From assembly GCF_002753895.1 (NCBI RefSeq), contig NZ_NJER01000001.1:1302910-1366909 (forward strand): a DNA stretch of 64,000 bases. Reading direction: 5' to 3'. Position numbers and translations under genes: made by a program. The notes beneath the pieces were generated by a model. It searched no databases and was not told the origin of the DNA. It saw nothing but the letters and a program-made list of their open reading frames with translations. The stretch is from Halobacteriovorax sp. JY17. Lineage in GTDB: Bacteria > Bdellovibrionota > Bacteriovoracia > Bacteriovoracales > Bacteriovoracaceae. Of the stretch, positions 51,930 to 61,215 are shown one piece after another. The stretch's first letter is position 1; every line of letters begins with the position of its first letter.

Positions 51930-52868
51930 ATGAATTTAAAGCTTGAAGATTTGTCTCAGTACATTGTTGTCATTATTTTTATCTTGATTATCTTCAAAGT
52001 TCTTGGAAGTGGATTTATAACCTCACTTCATGAGCTATTTACAGGAAAGAAACAAGAGGATGACTTTGATATTGACTCTCTAATTAATAAGAAAAAGAAC
52101 CAATTTAACCTATCTCCTACTCTCCAATCTCAATCATTAGAAGACACGAGCTTAAGAGCAAAGGTTCAAGCTCTAGAGTCAGATGACAAAGAAAAAATGA
52201 TGGATCTTTTAAAATCTCTAGAATGGGGTGATATTGATTCAAAGTATATTAGAAATTCAAAAGAGCTTCTAGGTGATACTTCAAATACTCGCGGATTGAG
52301 CCATATCGTAAAGTTTTTCTTCGAGAGAACTTTAGAGGAAAATAAAGACAATCTTCTAAAGGTATGGACTAAAGTCTATGACAATAGTGTTCTCTGGACC
52401 AATCTATTAAACTCTTCAAAGAATATAGACGAGCAAAAAGCTCTCCTATCTTTTAAATACTCTAAGTTTTCTACAATATTGAACTTAGAAGAGCATAGTA
52501 TTAGGACTGAATTAGAAAAACTCCTTCTCCCTGCTGAACTTCTCACTATTAAATTTATAGATAAAGAGTTTTCTGAGGTAGAGACTGAGGAAATATTTGA
52601 ACAATATCAAGAAAAATTGAATCTTTTCAAAAGGTTGCGCCCAATCTCTCCGACAAGCAAGGAGAATACAAAGAAGTGGGCCCTAGAGGTACTAGAAGTT
52701 AGAGATCAAGATGTTGATGAAAAAGTGGTTAAAGAAGCCTATAAGAAAATCACATCTAAGATTCATCCCGATAAGTTTAGTTCGCTAAATTTATCAGATG
52801 ATCAAATCTCTATTTTAAATAGTAATCTTGCAACCGTAAATAAGGCCTACGCACAACTAAAGAAATAG
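51930..52868 (+). CDS. Membrane-anchored J-domain protein
   Basis: The 312-residue protein has one membrane helix near the N terminus (IVVIIFILIIFKVLG) and a C-terminal J-domain. There the HPD motif of KIHPDKFSS follows a helix (VKEAYKKITS) and precedes the final NKAYAQL helix, as in DnaJ-type co-chaperones. The middle is helical, with no domain I know. It may recruit DnaK to the membrane. The open frame extends to 51867 and the true start is unclear; the ATG at 51930 places the helix close to the N terminus. It lies seven bases before the deaminase-like gene. Confidence 0.7.
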   Translation: MNLKLEDLSQYIVVIIFILIIFKVLGSGFITSLHELFTGKKQEDDFDIDSLINKKKNQFNLSPTLQSQSLEDTSLRAKVQALESDDKEKMMDLLKSLEWGDIDSKYIRNSKELLGDTSNTRGLSHIVKFFFERTLEENKDNLLKVWTKVYDNSVLWTNLLNSSKNIDEQKALLSFKYSKFSTILNLEEHSIRTELEKLLLPAELLTIKFIDKEFSEVETEEIFEQYQEKLNLFKRLRPISPTSKENTKKWALEVLEVRDQDVDEKVVKEAYKKITSKIHPDKFSSLNLSDDQISILNSNLATVNKAYAQLKK

Positions 52869-52875
52869 GTGTCGT

Positions 52876-54525
52876 ATGAAAAAGAAAAGAGAACAACTCG
52901 TCAATCAATTACAAATTGAGTTAGTAAAAATTATAAGTGAGACAAATGGAATCTCTCTTAGCGATACCTTAGAACTTCTTCTTCAATCTATAAAAATGAA
53001 AGAGAATTCTTTAGTCGAAAAGTCTCTACTTGAATTTAATCACCTTTTAACAGGATTTCAAATTGATGAAGTTGATATCTCAACTCTTCTACTACACCCT
53101 GTAGGAGAAGCTCTCTTTGGATTCTTTAAATCTTTTCCAATTCCATACAACGAAGAACATATTCACTTAACAGGGTCTTTAAATGCAGAATTTATTTATC
53201 CAAGGCTCAAGAAACTACTTGAAGGGGATAATAAAGAGCTCTATGAAAAAAAGATTAAAGATGTCTACGGTGAAAACTCTATTCCCATTAACTCAATTGA
53301 CGATGTAGATAATTTAATAAGATTGAAAGATGGTGAGCAGTTTGGAAAGTACCTCGAAATTCTCTATCTAGCAAAACTAGTTTTAGTAGACAGAAAGGCC
53401 CATGAAGACGCTGCTTATCACATGGCAGAAGAGCTTTATACGAAATACAATGTTGGTCAAATAAGATTAAAATTCACCCTATCTAGATCCACTTCAATAG
53501 AATCAGAAAAAGTTCCTGGTATTGAGGATATTACGGAAGAAGATGTTGTCCTTGGTCTCTTCGATGGTTTTAAGAAATTTCAAAAAGATAATTCATTTTT
53601 TAAATTCGTACTCTCTCCAAGTTTTAGAAAAGAGAACGATTTCTTTGATTCTGAAAATTATAAAACAAAGAAAGATCACTTTGAAGCGCAAGTGAATTCT
53701 CTATTAAATATTCTAGACAAGCATACATTCCTACGGGCCTATGTCTCAGAAGTAGACACTGTTGGTGATGAAAAAGAGTTGTATCGTAAGGTTCACTTTA
53801 AACAAATGAAATCAGGACTTAGAAGACTGCAGTACAATGGTTTTCAAATAAGATCACACCACGGAGAAACTTGGAAGACTTTAAAAAAGGGTGTGCAGTC
53901 CGTTGATAATGCGATGAATATTTGGCATATCGATACTCTTGAACACGGTCTCTCCCTAGGAATTAATCCTAACTTCTACTACCACTCCCTTATGCAAAGG
54001 GTTTTAGAGAAGAATCAAAAAGGAGAACCTCTAAAAGAAAATGGACAAGAATTTAATGAGATTCAAGATATGGAATGGCACGATGAATCAGTGAGGAATA
54101 AAATCCTTAAAGGTTCTATTCTTACTGACGACGAAATTATAAGTTTCACTAAGACAAAATTTCATACCGCAAGAGAAGTTGAACACTATCAACATGATGT
54201 TCTAAATAGAATGATTAATAAGCAGGTTTCACTTGTGGCACTGCCTTCTTCTAATTTAAAACTCACTGGTTGCTTCCCTGATTATAAAGATCATCCATTT
54301 TCATGGTGGGAAAAGAAAGGAGTAAAGTTAGGGGTTGGGACAGATAACTATATCACTCTTTCAACCAATTTTATTCAAGAGATGCTTATTCTCTTATTTT
54401 CAGATCCAGTGAACTTAAAAATTACAAAACTCTTAATGGTTTCAACAAAAGAGAAGAGACGACCTTATATTAGTCATCTGCTCTGGGAACTTAGAAAAGA
54501 AATTCTCAATAAGAAAGTTGACTAG
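52876..54525 (+). CDS. Adenosine/AMP-deaminase-like metal hydrolase
   Basis: The 549-residue protein shows the adenosine deaminase superfamily pattern: HIHLTGSL with His95 and His97, RSHHGETW (the His and Glu of the HxGE motif) near residue 328, DTLEHGL with another ligand, and LPSSNLKLTG with GVKLGVGTDN carrying the catalytic Asp. It is about 200 residues longer than bacterial adenosine deaminases because of N-terminal and internal insertions. Substrate could be adenosine, AMP or another purine. It is in an operon with a membrane J-domain gene; the reason is unknown. The 3' end overlaps the convergent GT9 gene by 20 bases. Confidence 0.78.
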   Translation: MKKKREQLVNQLQIELVKIISETNGISLSDTLELLLQSIKMKENSLVEKSLLEFNHLLTGFQIDEVDISTLLLHPVGEALFGFFKSFPIPYNEEHIHLTGSLNAEFIYPRLKKLLEGDNKELYEKKIKDVYGENSIPINSIDDVDNLIRLKDGEQFGKYLEILYLAKLVLVDRKAHEDAAYHMAEELYTKYNVGQIRLKFTLSRSTSIESEKVPGIEDITEEDVVLGLFDGFKKFQKDNSFFKFVLSPSFRKENDFFDSENYKTKKDHFEAQVNSLLNILDKHTFLRAYVSEVDTVGDEKELYRKVHFKQMKSGLRRLQYNGFQIRSHHGETWKTLKKGVQSVDNAMNIWHIDTLEHGLSLGINPNFYYHSLMQRVLEKNQKGEPLKENGQEFNEIQDMEWHDESVRNKILKGSILTDDEIISFTKTKFHTAREVEHYQHDVLNRMINKQVSLVALPSSNLKLTGCFPDYKDHPFSWWEKKGVKLGVGTDNYITLSTNFIQEMLILLFSDPVNLKITKLLMVSTKEKRRPYISHLLWELRKEILNKKVD

Positions 54526-55483
54526 AGATTTCTTTAGTCACTCTCTCGGGTGTAATATCAACCATGCATTTCTGCCAGGTATCTTGGGAACATGAGCCTC
54601 TCCCATCCTTTGTGCAAGGACGGCATGAAAGCTCCACTTCAAGTGTTTTAATATGCTTACCTGTTGCAAAACCAAACGCAGTTGGTCCCATCAAAGAGAT
54701 TCCTTTGCGCCCTAAAATATCTGCTACATGAATAAGTCCTGTATCTGCACTGATTAAAAGTTTAGACTGATTGACTATATAGCAGCTCTCAATGAGGCTC
54801 AACTTTCCGGCCAAGTTAAAAACTCTCTCTGGTGCAACTGCCCTGATATCTTCACAGAATCTATCCCCAGGCCCACCTAGTATTGTAAAACTCTCATTCG
54901 GATTTAATTCAATTAACTTCTTCCAATGGGATATTGGCCAACGCTTCATTTCCCAAGCTGCAGAAGGAGCTATCACGATGGAGTTTTTTTCAAAATACTC
55001 ACTTAGTTCTATATTTTGAAAGCTCCAGCTTTCAGGACTAAAGTCTAGAGCATCCTTAATACCCCATTGCCGAAGAGGACGAAGATAGCTAATAATACCT
55101 CTATAGGGATTATCAAAGAGGTTCTTTCTAAATGTAAAAAGCAGCAACCTCTTCATTCGCTCCTTACTTCTTCTTAAGAAGTTTGGAGGAAAGAGAAATA
55201 GTGAAATAACTCTAGAGCGAAGATTTGAGTGAGCATCGTAGACGTGAGAGTAATTCTCCCTCCTAAGTGCTAAAGCCAACCGAATTAGTCCGATAATCCC
55301 CTTCTCTTTTTCAAAACTCCAGATTTTATCCACACTCTTGTTTAGAAGTAAGAGCGAAGACATATCAGCGCGAGTCACCCAGTGAATTTCTCCTGGAATA
55401 TTCTCTTTGACCTTATTCAGTACACTCATACACTGAACAATGTCTCCAAAGCTTGAAAATCTGATAATTAGGGTTTTATTCAT
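54506..55483 (-). CDS. Heptosyltransferase-like GT9 glycosyltransferase
   Basis: The 325-residue protein has the GT9 pattern: IIRFSSFGDIVQCMSVLNKV at residues 6-25, a PSAAWEMKRWP segment near residue 173, LAGKLSLIESCYIV and the donor-site LLISADTGLIHVADILG near residue 245. These enzymes add heptose to the inner core of lipopolysaccharide. A cysteine cluster near the C terminus (CRPC, GSCSQDTWQKC) is also typical of the heptosyltransferase group. No other LPS core genes are adjacent. Confidence 0.85.
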   Translation of the reverse strand: MNKTLIIRFSSFGDIVQCMSVLNKVKENIPGEIHWVTRADMSSLLLLNKSVDKIWSFEKEKGIIGLIRLALALRRENYSHVYDAHSNLRSRVISLFLFPPNFLRRSKERMKRLLLFTFRKNLFDNPYRGIISYLRPLRQWGIKDALDFSPESWSFQNIELSEYFEKNSIVIAPSAAWEMKRWPISHWKKLIELNPNESFTILGGPGDRFCEDIRAVAPERVFNLAGKLSLIESCYIVNQSKLLISADTGLIHVADILGRKGISLMGPTAFGFATGKHIKTLEVELSCRPCTKDGRGSCSQDTWQKCMVDITPERVTKEISSQLSY

Positions 55484-55571
55484 CTCAATTATAATACCTG
55501 ATTTTTTTTAATTTGCCCAAGAGTTGTATAAAGTCATATTATTGGTAAATACACATTAACCAGAGCTTTCT

Positions 55572-56798
55572 ATGAAATATTTAATCTTTATTTTTATTCT
55601 CTCTTTCTCCATAAGTGCATCGGAAGAAAATGAGGTTATCGCTACCCTTTGGCAGGAACTAGGACATCCCCCAATTAGTAAAGAGCAGATTTCTCCGGTC
55701 CCTACCCCTATTGTAAGAAAACAAGAAGTGCCTGTAGAAAAAAAGAGAGAACTCTCCCCTGGGCAAAGAAAGCTAGAAGAAATAAAGGCCAGAAATAGGA
55801 AATTGATTCAACAAAAGAAAGTAGAGAGCCACGCTCCAAAGAATATATATGAAGAATATAGGCAAGGTCTTACAAATTTAAAAAAGACGACACAGAAAAC
55901 GTTGGCCGATCAAAAACAGCAAATTGCAAAGACTAGGCTAAAATGGAAAAAATCTAGAGATAAATTTTTAAAGAATTTATCTCACTACAAAGAAAATACT
56001 TTTGAGATGCAGAGTGCTGCTGGTGCTAGTCGCTCAAATGCTGTCACACTGCTACCAAAGAATATTTCTCTCGAAAAAGGAAGGGACTACTTTGTCGTAA
56101 GAAATGCCTTTGATATTAGCGTTAAAGACCAGGGCCGACGACCTACATGTAGTGCCTTTGCTGGAGCTTCTGCCGTTGAAATTCTACTCAGGCAAAAGCA
56201 ATCTGATATTGAAATTTCAGAACAATACCTCTACTGGGCATCAAAGCCCTATTGCCAGAAGTCTCCCTGTTCGCAGAAAGGAAGCTGGATAAGTTATGCC
56301 TATGACAATAGTATAAAATCTGCCAATTTAGATATACCAATTTCAAGAGACTGTCCTTATATTAGAGAATCCCTACCTGGAAATGAGACCCAAATTCCAC
56401 TTGGAAGTACTTGCCAAAGAGGTGCCGTAAAAATAGAGAGCTATAAGAAAGTTAATTCATCTCAAGCTCTTCTAAATTCTCTTAACGCAAATACTCCTGT
56501 GATTATTGGAGTAAAGCTTTCTCCCAATTTTTACACAACAACAGGAATCATTACCTACCAAGATTCACTTGTTGGTGGTAAAATGGATGAGCATGCTAAT
56601 GGACACGCTCTGCTTCTAATTGGACACATGAAACTACCAGAAAAGCTTAACTCAGAAGGTAGGATTTGTTATCTAACAGTTAATAGTTGGACTAAGGGCT
56701 GGGGGGCTGGTGGATATGGCTGCATCACAGAGAAATGGTTATCAATGTATAAGGTCAAGAATCCTTTTATGGCGCTGACAAAAATAAGGAGTTTATAA
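55572..56798 (+). CDS. Secreted papain-like (C1A) cysteine protease
   Basis: The 408-residue protein has a signal peptide (cleavage near ISA, about residue 17), then a 140-residue charged, likely coiled-coil linker. The C-terminal half is a papain-type domain with Cys193 in VKDQGRRPTCSAFAG, His345 in HANGHALLLIGH and Asn371 in VNSWTKGWGAGGYG. The triad is complete. It should cut protein substrates in the periplasm or outside; targets are unknown. It abuts pilT with no gap, so the two are probably co-transcribed and may be functionally linked. Confidence 0.85.
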   Translation: MKYLIFIFILSFSISASEENEVIATLWQELGHPPISKEQISPVPTPIVRKQEVPVEKKRELSPGQRKLEEIKARNRKLIQQKKVESHAPKNIYEEYRQGLTNLKKTTQKTLADQKQQIAKTRLKWKKSRDKFLKNLSHYKENTFEMQSAAGASRSNAVTLLPKNISLEKGRDYFVVRNAFDISVKDQGRRPTCSAFAGASAVEILLRQKQSDIEISEQYLYWASKPYCQKSPCSQKGSWISYAYDNSIKSANLDIPISRDCPYIRESLPGNETQIPLGSTCQRGAVKIESYKKVNSSQALLNSLNANTPVIIGVKLSPNFYTTTGIITYQDSLVGGKMDEHANGHALLLIGHMKLPEKLNSEGRICYLTVNSWTKGWGAGGYGCITEKWLSMYKVKNPFMALTKIRSL

Positions 56799-57887
56799 AT
56801 GGCATTTAGCCTACAGAACTTTACAAGTCTAATAAAAGTAGCCGCTCAAAATAATGCTAGTGATGTTCATATCAGAAGCAATGAATCACCTAGCCTTAGA
56901 ATAAGTAGTGAACTTATTCCTGTTCAATCAAAGCCATTTAGCACGAGCGATATAGAAGATATTATTAAAATAATTACAAAAGATAAGAAGTTTGAAATCG
57001 ACCTAGATCATCTAACTGAACTTGATGGTGGAATGGAGATAGAATCGCTATGTAGAATACGCTACAATATTTTCAAATATAATGGTCTTTTTGGAATTGT
57101 TCTTAGACTTGTAAAACTTCAGATACCTACCATTGATCAATTGAACCTGCCAGCGGTCATTAAGAAAATATCAGAAACTCAGAGAGGACTTGTACTAGTC
57201 ACTGGTGCGACTGGATCAGGAAAATCAACAACACTTACTGCAATGATTGACCATATGAATAGAACGAGATCGTCTCATATAGTCACTTTAGAAGACCCAA
57301 TCGAATATATTCATAAGAATATAAAGTCGAGAGTTTCTCAAAGAGAGATCGGAACTGACACTCCAGACTTTTCAGTGGCCCTAAGGTCCGCCCTTAGACA
57401 AGATCCAGACATAATTCTCATTGGAGAAATGAGAGATGCCGAAACAATTTCTATCGCCTTAAAAGCTGCAGAAACTGGGCACCTTGTCCTCTCAACTGTT
57501 CACACTACGAATGCAATCTCAACACTAAGTCGAATTATTTCAATGTTTCCTCATGAAGAGCAAGATGAAATAAAGAAGAGACTTGCCACTTCATTAAAGG
57601 CCACAATCTCTCAAAGAATGTTAAAAGCAAATACAAAGTCAGGGATAGCCATTGCTCAAGAAATCATGCTTACGAGCCCAGGTATTCGAGAATGTATTCT
57701 TGGAGAAGAGCCTTTAAATAGAATCATCAATATTATTCAAGAAGGAAAAGGTCGATCAGGAACTGGTTCTCAAAGTTTTGATCAACATATTATGGACTTA
57801 TATAATGATGATTATATAACAAAAGAAACGGCCCTTGCTGCTGTTGAATCTGAATCTGACTTCTTACAAATGCTAGACTTCGAATAG
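56799..57887 (+). CDS. pilT: PilT-family type IV pilus retraction ATPase
   Basis: The 362-residue protein matches PilT: AAQNNASDVHIRSNESPSLR at the N terminus, Walker A GATGSGKSTT near residue 138, the Asp box LEDPIEYIHKN, Walker B IILIGEMRDAET near residue 207, and the His box HLVLSTVHTTNA. The C terminus is longer and ends LQMLDFE, without the AIRNLI-type motif I would expect of classical PilT. It could be a PilT paralogue or PilU-like protein. It powers retraction of type IV pili for gliding and, in predators, prey entry. Confidence 0.88.
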   Translation: MAFSLQNFTSLIKVAAQNNASDVHIRSNESPSLRISSELIPVQSKPFSTSDIEDIIKIITKDKKFEIDLDHLTELDGGMEIESLCRIRYNIFKYNGLFGIVLRLVKLQIPTIDQLNLPAVIKKISETQRGLVLVTGATGSGKSTTLTAMIDHMNRTRSSHIVTLEDPIEYIHKNIKSRVSQREIGTDTPDFSVALRSALRQDPDIILIGEMRDAETISIALKAAETGHLVLSTVHTTNAISTLSRIISMFPHEEQDEIKKRLATSLKATISQRMLKANTKSGIAIAQEIMLTSPGIRECILGEEPLNRIINIIQEGKGRSGTGSQSFDQHIMDLYNDDYITKETALAAVESESDFLQMLDFE

Positions 57888-57889
57888 TC

Positions 57890-58537
57890 CTAGAGATTAT
57901 CTAGGACTAGCGTTCCTGAAATAAAGTCATGGAGTCCTCTTCTTCTCATATTTAGAGGTATCATAAGTATTCCAATCACAGAGATTATTGAAATTGGCTT
58001 GGCTATATATTCTCTTATGACAATAACTCCAAGAGGAGCTTTAGGTTTCATGGTTCCTAGTATTTTTAATTTAAAAATTTTCTTCCCAATAGACTTCTGG
58101 GAAGAGGCCATTGGAACTATTATAAGAAGAAAGTGCATAGCGAAAGCAATGACTAATCCCCCAACTTCTAGAGGAATAGTATTAATAATCACAGGACCTA
58201 GAAATTCTTCAATCGACTGCCCAAAATCTGAAAACATCCCACCAGCACCTTGCCCCAGAGATACGATTAAAATTAAAATGACTAAATCAACGAAAAATGC
58301 CAATCCCCTGCGCCAGTGAGCCGCGGGATCGATAATATCTCTTCCCTTAATTGAAGTACCACCCTCTTCCCTGGCCATCTGCCTTCTAGATTTTCGAGTT
58401 GGTACCGAATTCGCATCAAGTCCTAACTTTCCTTCTTTTCTAGCATTTTTAAGAAGAGGTTTACCTGTGTTTTTTTTCTTCTTAGGTGCAACTTCTTCAT
58501 CTAGCTTAAAGTCCCAATTTCCATTATCGTCTGACAT
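57890..58537 (-). CDS. RDD-family membrane protein
   Basis: The 215-residue protein has a long, basic N-terminal tail of about 70 residues (NTGKPLLKNARKEGKLG), then the RDD signature AHWRRGLAFFVDLVIL with the conserved Arg and Asp. Two more helices follow (GGLVIAFAMHFLLIIVPMA and EYIAKPISIISVIGILMI). The C-terminal RRGLHDFISGT matches the family. Function of RDD proteins is unclear, possibly transport. The tail looks like a binding or disordered region. The ATG at 58537 is preferred over a TTG at 58549. It is the third gene after prc. Confidence 0.78.
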   Translation of the reverse strand: MSDDNGNWDFKLDEEVAPKKKKNTGKPLLKNARKEGKLGLDANSVPTRKSRRQMAREEGGTSIKGRDIIDPAAHWRRGLAFFVDLVILILIVSLGQGAGGMFSDFGQSIEEFLGPVIINTIPLEVGGLVIAFAMHFLLIIVPMASSQKSIGKKIFKLKILGTMKPKAPLGVIVIREYIAKPISIISVIGILMIPLNMRRRGLHDFISGTLVLDNL

Positions 58538-58555
58538 GAATAAAACCAATCCTTC

Positions 58556-58783
58556 TTATAACGATTTAATCTCTTCCACAATTCTATCAACTTCTTTCTT
58601 AGCTTCATCACAAGCAGCTTTCCACTGTCCGTGGCTTAGGTCTTTATTTAAGTTCATAAGCAACTCCCCTAATTTGGTAGTTGCTTGATTGAACTCTTTT
58701 AACATTACGACCGCAAGCTCTTCATCTTCTAAGTTTTCAAGCTTATCCATAATTTCATCTAATTCTGTGTTATCTATACTCAT
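58556..58783 (-). CDS. Small helical protein of unknown function
   Basis: I do not recognise this 75-residue protein. It is rich in Glu, Lys and Leu with heptad-like spacing (LENLEDEELAVVML), so it is probably alpha-helical, perhaps coiled-coil. No signal or membrane segment is present. Its start abuts the prc stop directly, and the RDD gene follows after 18 bases, so it belongs to the prc operon. A resemblance to the small subunit of exonuclease VII was considered but is only compositional. Confidence 0.65.
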   Translation of the reverse strand: MSIDNTELDEIMDKLENLEDEELAVVMLKEFNQATTKLGELLMNLNKDLSHGQWKAACDEAKKEVDRIVEEIKSL

Positions 58784-61054
58784 TTATTTAACCGCCGTAA
58801 GCTTCTTACCTTTTTGCATATGAATCATGTCATTTAGAATGAAAAGAGCTTCTTCTAATCCCGCATCTTGACGAAGCTGCTTTGTCCAATCTTCATTTCT
58901 TGTCTTAAAGCCTTTTTGCCATGTCTTCTCATCACCCTTCTTAATTTCTTCATGCATTCTCACACTATCTTCATAAAAAGAAACAAGTAGATCTTCATTC
59001 ACTTCATCAAGCTTAAGCTTATCTGACATTTCTTTATTTCTCTTATCTTCTTTAATTACATCATCGATATTAAGAGAAACTTTTGTATCTTCACGTCTCT
59101 TTGTTAGGTAACTAACAGACTCTTTAATTTTAGAAAACCTCTTTGATTCTCCGACCCTTTTTGAACTTCTCTTCTTAAGAGTACTCATATCAAACTTATT
59201 CTTGTCCCAATGCTTAAACTTCAATGGAGTAACTCTATCCCATGGAAGAGCATATTCTAAATCTTGCTCACGACTCTTAGTGTATTCATATGGATCAGGA
59301 ATAATGATATCTGGAGTTACACCTTTAAATTGAGTAGACCCTCCATTAACTCTATAAAACTTTTGAATTGTTACCTTTAGTGCTCCCATCTGAGATCCAA
59401 ATAATTGTTGAAGAGGCCCATGACTTAAGTTTAAAACCGCTTGAACTGTTCCCTTTCCATGAGAATGAGCGCCACCAACTATAACAGCTCTCTCATAATC
59501 TTGAAGAGCTGCCGCCAAAATTTCCGAAGCTGATGCAGAAAATCTATTTGTCATTACAATCAGAGGTCCTGCATAAGTCACAGTTGTATCTGTATCTTCT
59601 AAAACATCTACTTTTCCATCGTGATTTTTAATTTGAACAATAGGACCTTTCTCGATAAATAGACCTGACATTTGTTTAGCGTCTTCTAAAGCTCCTCCAC
59701 CATTATTTCTAAGATCAAGAATAACTCCATCAACACCCTTTGTTTTAATTCTCTCTAGTTCAGCTCTCACATCTGCAGTACAATTTATTGAAGAATTCTC
59801 AAAGTCTCTATAAAACTTTGGTACATGGATATATCCAACTTTTAAACCAAGACCTTTTAATTCTAAAACAGAAGATTTAGCAAAAGATTCACCAATCTGA
59901 ACGACATCTCTTTCAATTTCAATTTGCTTTCTAGAACCATCTGCTTTCTTAACTTTAAGCTTTACGATAGTTCCCTTCTTACCTCTAATATATCTAACGG
60001 CATCATCAACCCTCATTCCAACAAGATCAACAAAATCTCCCGTCTCTTGTCCTACAGCTAGGATTAAGTCATCAACTTCTAATCCTTTCTCTCTCCAAGC
60101 AGCCCCACCTGGAACAATTTTCACAACTTTGATATATGGGTCTTCCTCAGAAAGAACTGCTCCAATTCCTTCTAAACTTCCAGAGATATCAATATCAAAG
60201 TCTTCCTTTCTCTTTGGTGGAAGGTATTGTGTATGTGGATCATATATAGATGAAATTGCATTAAAGAACTTCTCTTCATAGTCACTTCTATCATCCTTCA
60301 TTAGACGACTAAAGAAGCTCTTATATTTCTTAGAAATACCTTCGTGTGCCTTCTTTCTAATTTGTACATCTGTTAAAATTTCAGGTTTCTCTTCTTTCTT
60401 AGAAGACTTCTTCTTGACCTTATCTTTCTTGTCGTCTTTCTTAGGATTCTTTAGTTCATCTTGCTCTTCTTTAAGTCCTAAATATCTATTAAGAGTTGCT
60501 TGTTTAAAAACTCTTCTCCAATGATCTTTTAGAGCTTTGTGATCCTTTGGAAAGTTTCTTTTCTCAGGATCAAGTTCAAGACTTTCTTTTAAATTCCAAT
60601 CAAACTCTTTCTTAAAAACTTCTTGTCTTACCTTATCAACTTCAACAACTCTCTCCCTAAGAATCTTAATTGCGTTATCAACAAGAACATGTTTTCCCGA
60701 CATCAATTCATTATGCATTTCAGATTTATATTTATCTAAAACTTTGATGTCACTTTTTAAGAAAAATTGTTTTCCGTAATCAATTTTCTTAAAAAATTCA
60801 GCATAAGCTTTTTCAGATAGGTCTTTGTTAATTTTTAATTTTCTATAATGATAACTTTCCAAGGCATTACGAAGAATATTACCTATGAGCTTTTCTCTTT
60901 TTACATTTGGAACAATGTCAGCTGTAATAAGGTCTACATCTCTAGCATCTTCTTTCTTAAAACTTGTCTGTGCAACTTTCTTAGAATCTTTTGCATTAAC
61001 TTGTAATCCGAAGACAAGCGTTAGTATTAATAGAAGGCTTAATTTTCTTTTCAT
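58784..61054 (-). CDS. prc: Carboxy-terminal processing protease (tail-specific protease)
   Basis: The 756-residue S41A protease has a signal peptide (cleavage after VNA, about residue 21) and an N-terminal helical domain. A PDZ domain spans about residues 285-370 (DIDISGSLEGIGAVLS). The protease domain has NRFSASASEILAAA with the catalytic Ser near residue 505 and SHGKGTVQAV with Lys534. A C-terminal DUF3340-like helical region completes it. The architecture and length match E. coli Prc (682), with a lysine-rich insertion near residue 200-225. Prc trims periplasmic proteins, including murein hydrolases and penicillin-binding proteins. Confidence 0.93.
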   Translation of the reverse strand: MKRKLSLLLILTLVFGLQVNAKDSKKVAQTSFKKEDARDVDLITADIVPNVKREKLIGNILRNALESYHYRKLKINKDLSEKAYAEFFKKIDYGKQFFLKSDIKVLDKYKSEMHNELMSGKHVLVDNAIKILRERVVEVDKVRQEVFKKEFDWNLKESLELDPEKRNFPKDHKALKDHWRRVFKQATLNRYLGLKEEQDELKNPKKDDKKDKVKKKSSKKEEKPEILTDVQIRKKAHEGISKKYKSFFSRLMKDDRSDYEEKFFNAISSIYDPHTQYLPPKRKEDFDIDISGSLEGIGAVLSEEDPYIKVVKIVPGGAAWREKGLEVDDLILAVGQETGDFVDLVGMRVDDAVRYIRGKKGTIVKLKVKKADGSRKQIEIERDVVQIGESFAKSSVLELKGLGLKVGYIHVPKFYRDFENSSINCTADVRAELERIKTKGVDGVILDLRNNGGGALEDAKQMSGLFIEKGPIVQIKNHDGKVDVLEDTDTTVTYAGPLIVMTNRFSASASEILAAALQDYERAVIVGGAHSHGKGTVQAVLNLSHGPLQQLFGSQMGALKVTIQKFYRVNGGSTQFKGVTPDIIIPDPYEYTKSREQDLEYALPWDRVTPLKFKHWDKNKFDMSTLKKRSSKRVGESKRFSKIKESVSYLTKRREDTKVSLNIDDVIKEDKRNKEMSDKLKLDEVNEDLLVSFYEDSVRMHEEIKKGDEKTWQKGFKTRNEDWTKQLRQDAGLEEALFILNDMIHMQKGKKLTAVK

Positions 61055-61215
61055 CTTTTCTCCAACTTGGAATATACGATAAAGGCATAGTCCTGTAATT
61101 TTACATCTTTATATGATACGTCTAAATGACGACACCATAAAGTGAGAAAAATATCACAGATAAGAAAAGTTATTGTTAACTGAATGTCAAAAAATTAACG
61201 GCCTAAAGAGATCGG

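Noticed and set aside
57999-58319. 106-codon frame antisense to the RDD gene
   Set aside because: The RDD frame has clear membrane helices and the family signature; the antisense frame is its shadow.
58556-58783. Exonuclease VII small subunit
   Set aside because: Size and helical content fit, but the conserved residues are missing and xseA is not adjacent.
61181-61210. Possible terminator after thiI (TTTTTT run)
   Set aside because: The upstream pairing is only four to five base pairs with a bulge, too weak to call.
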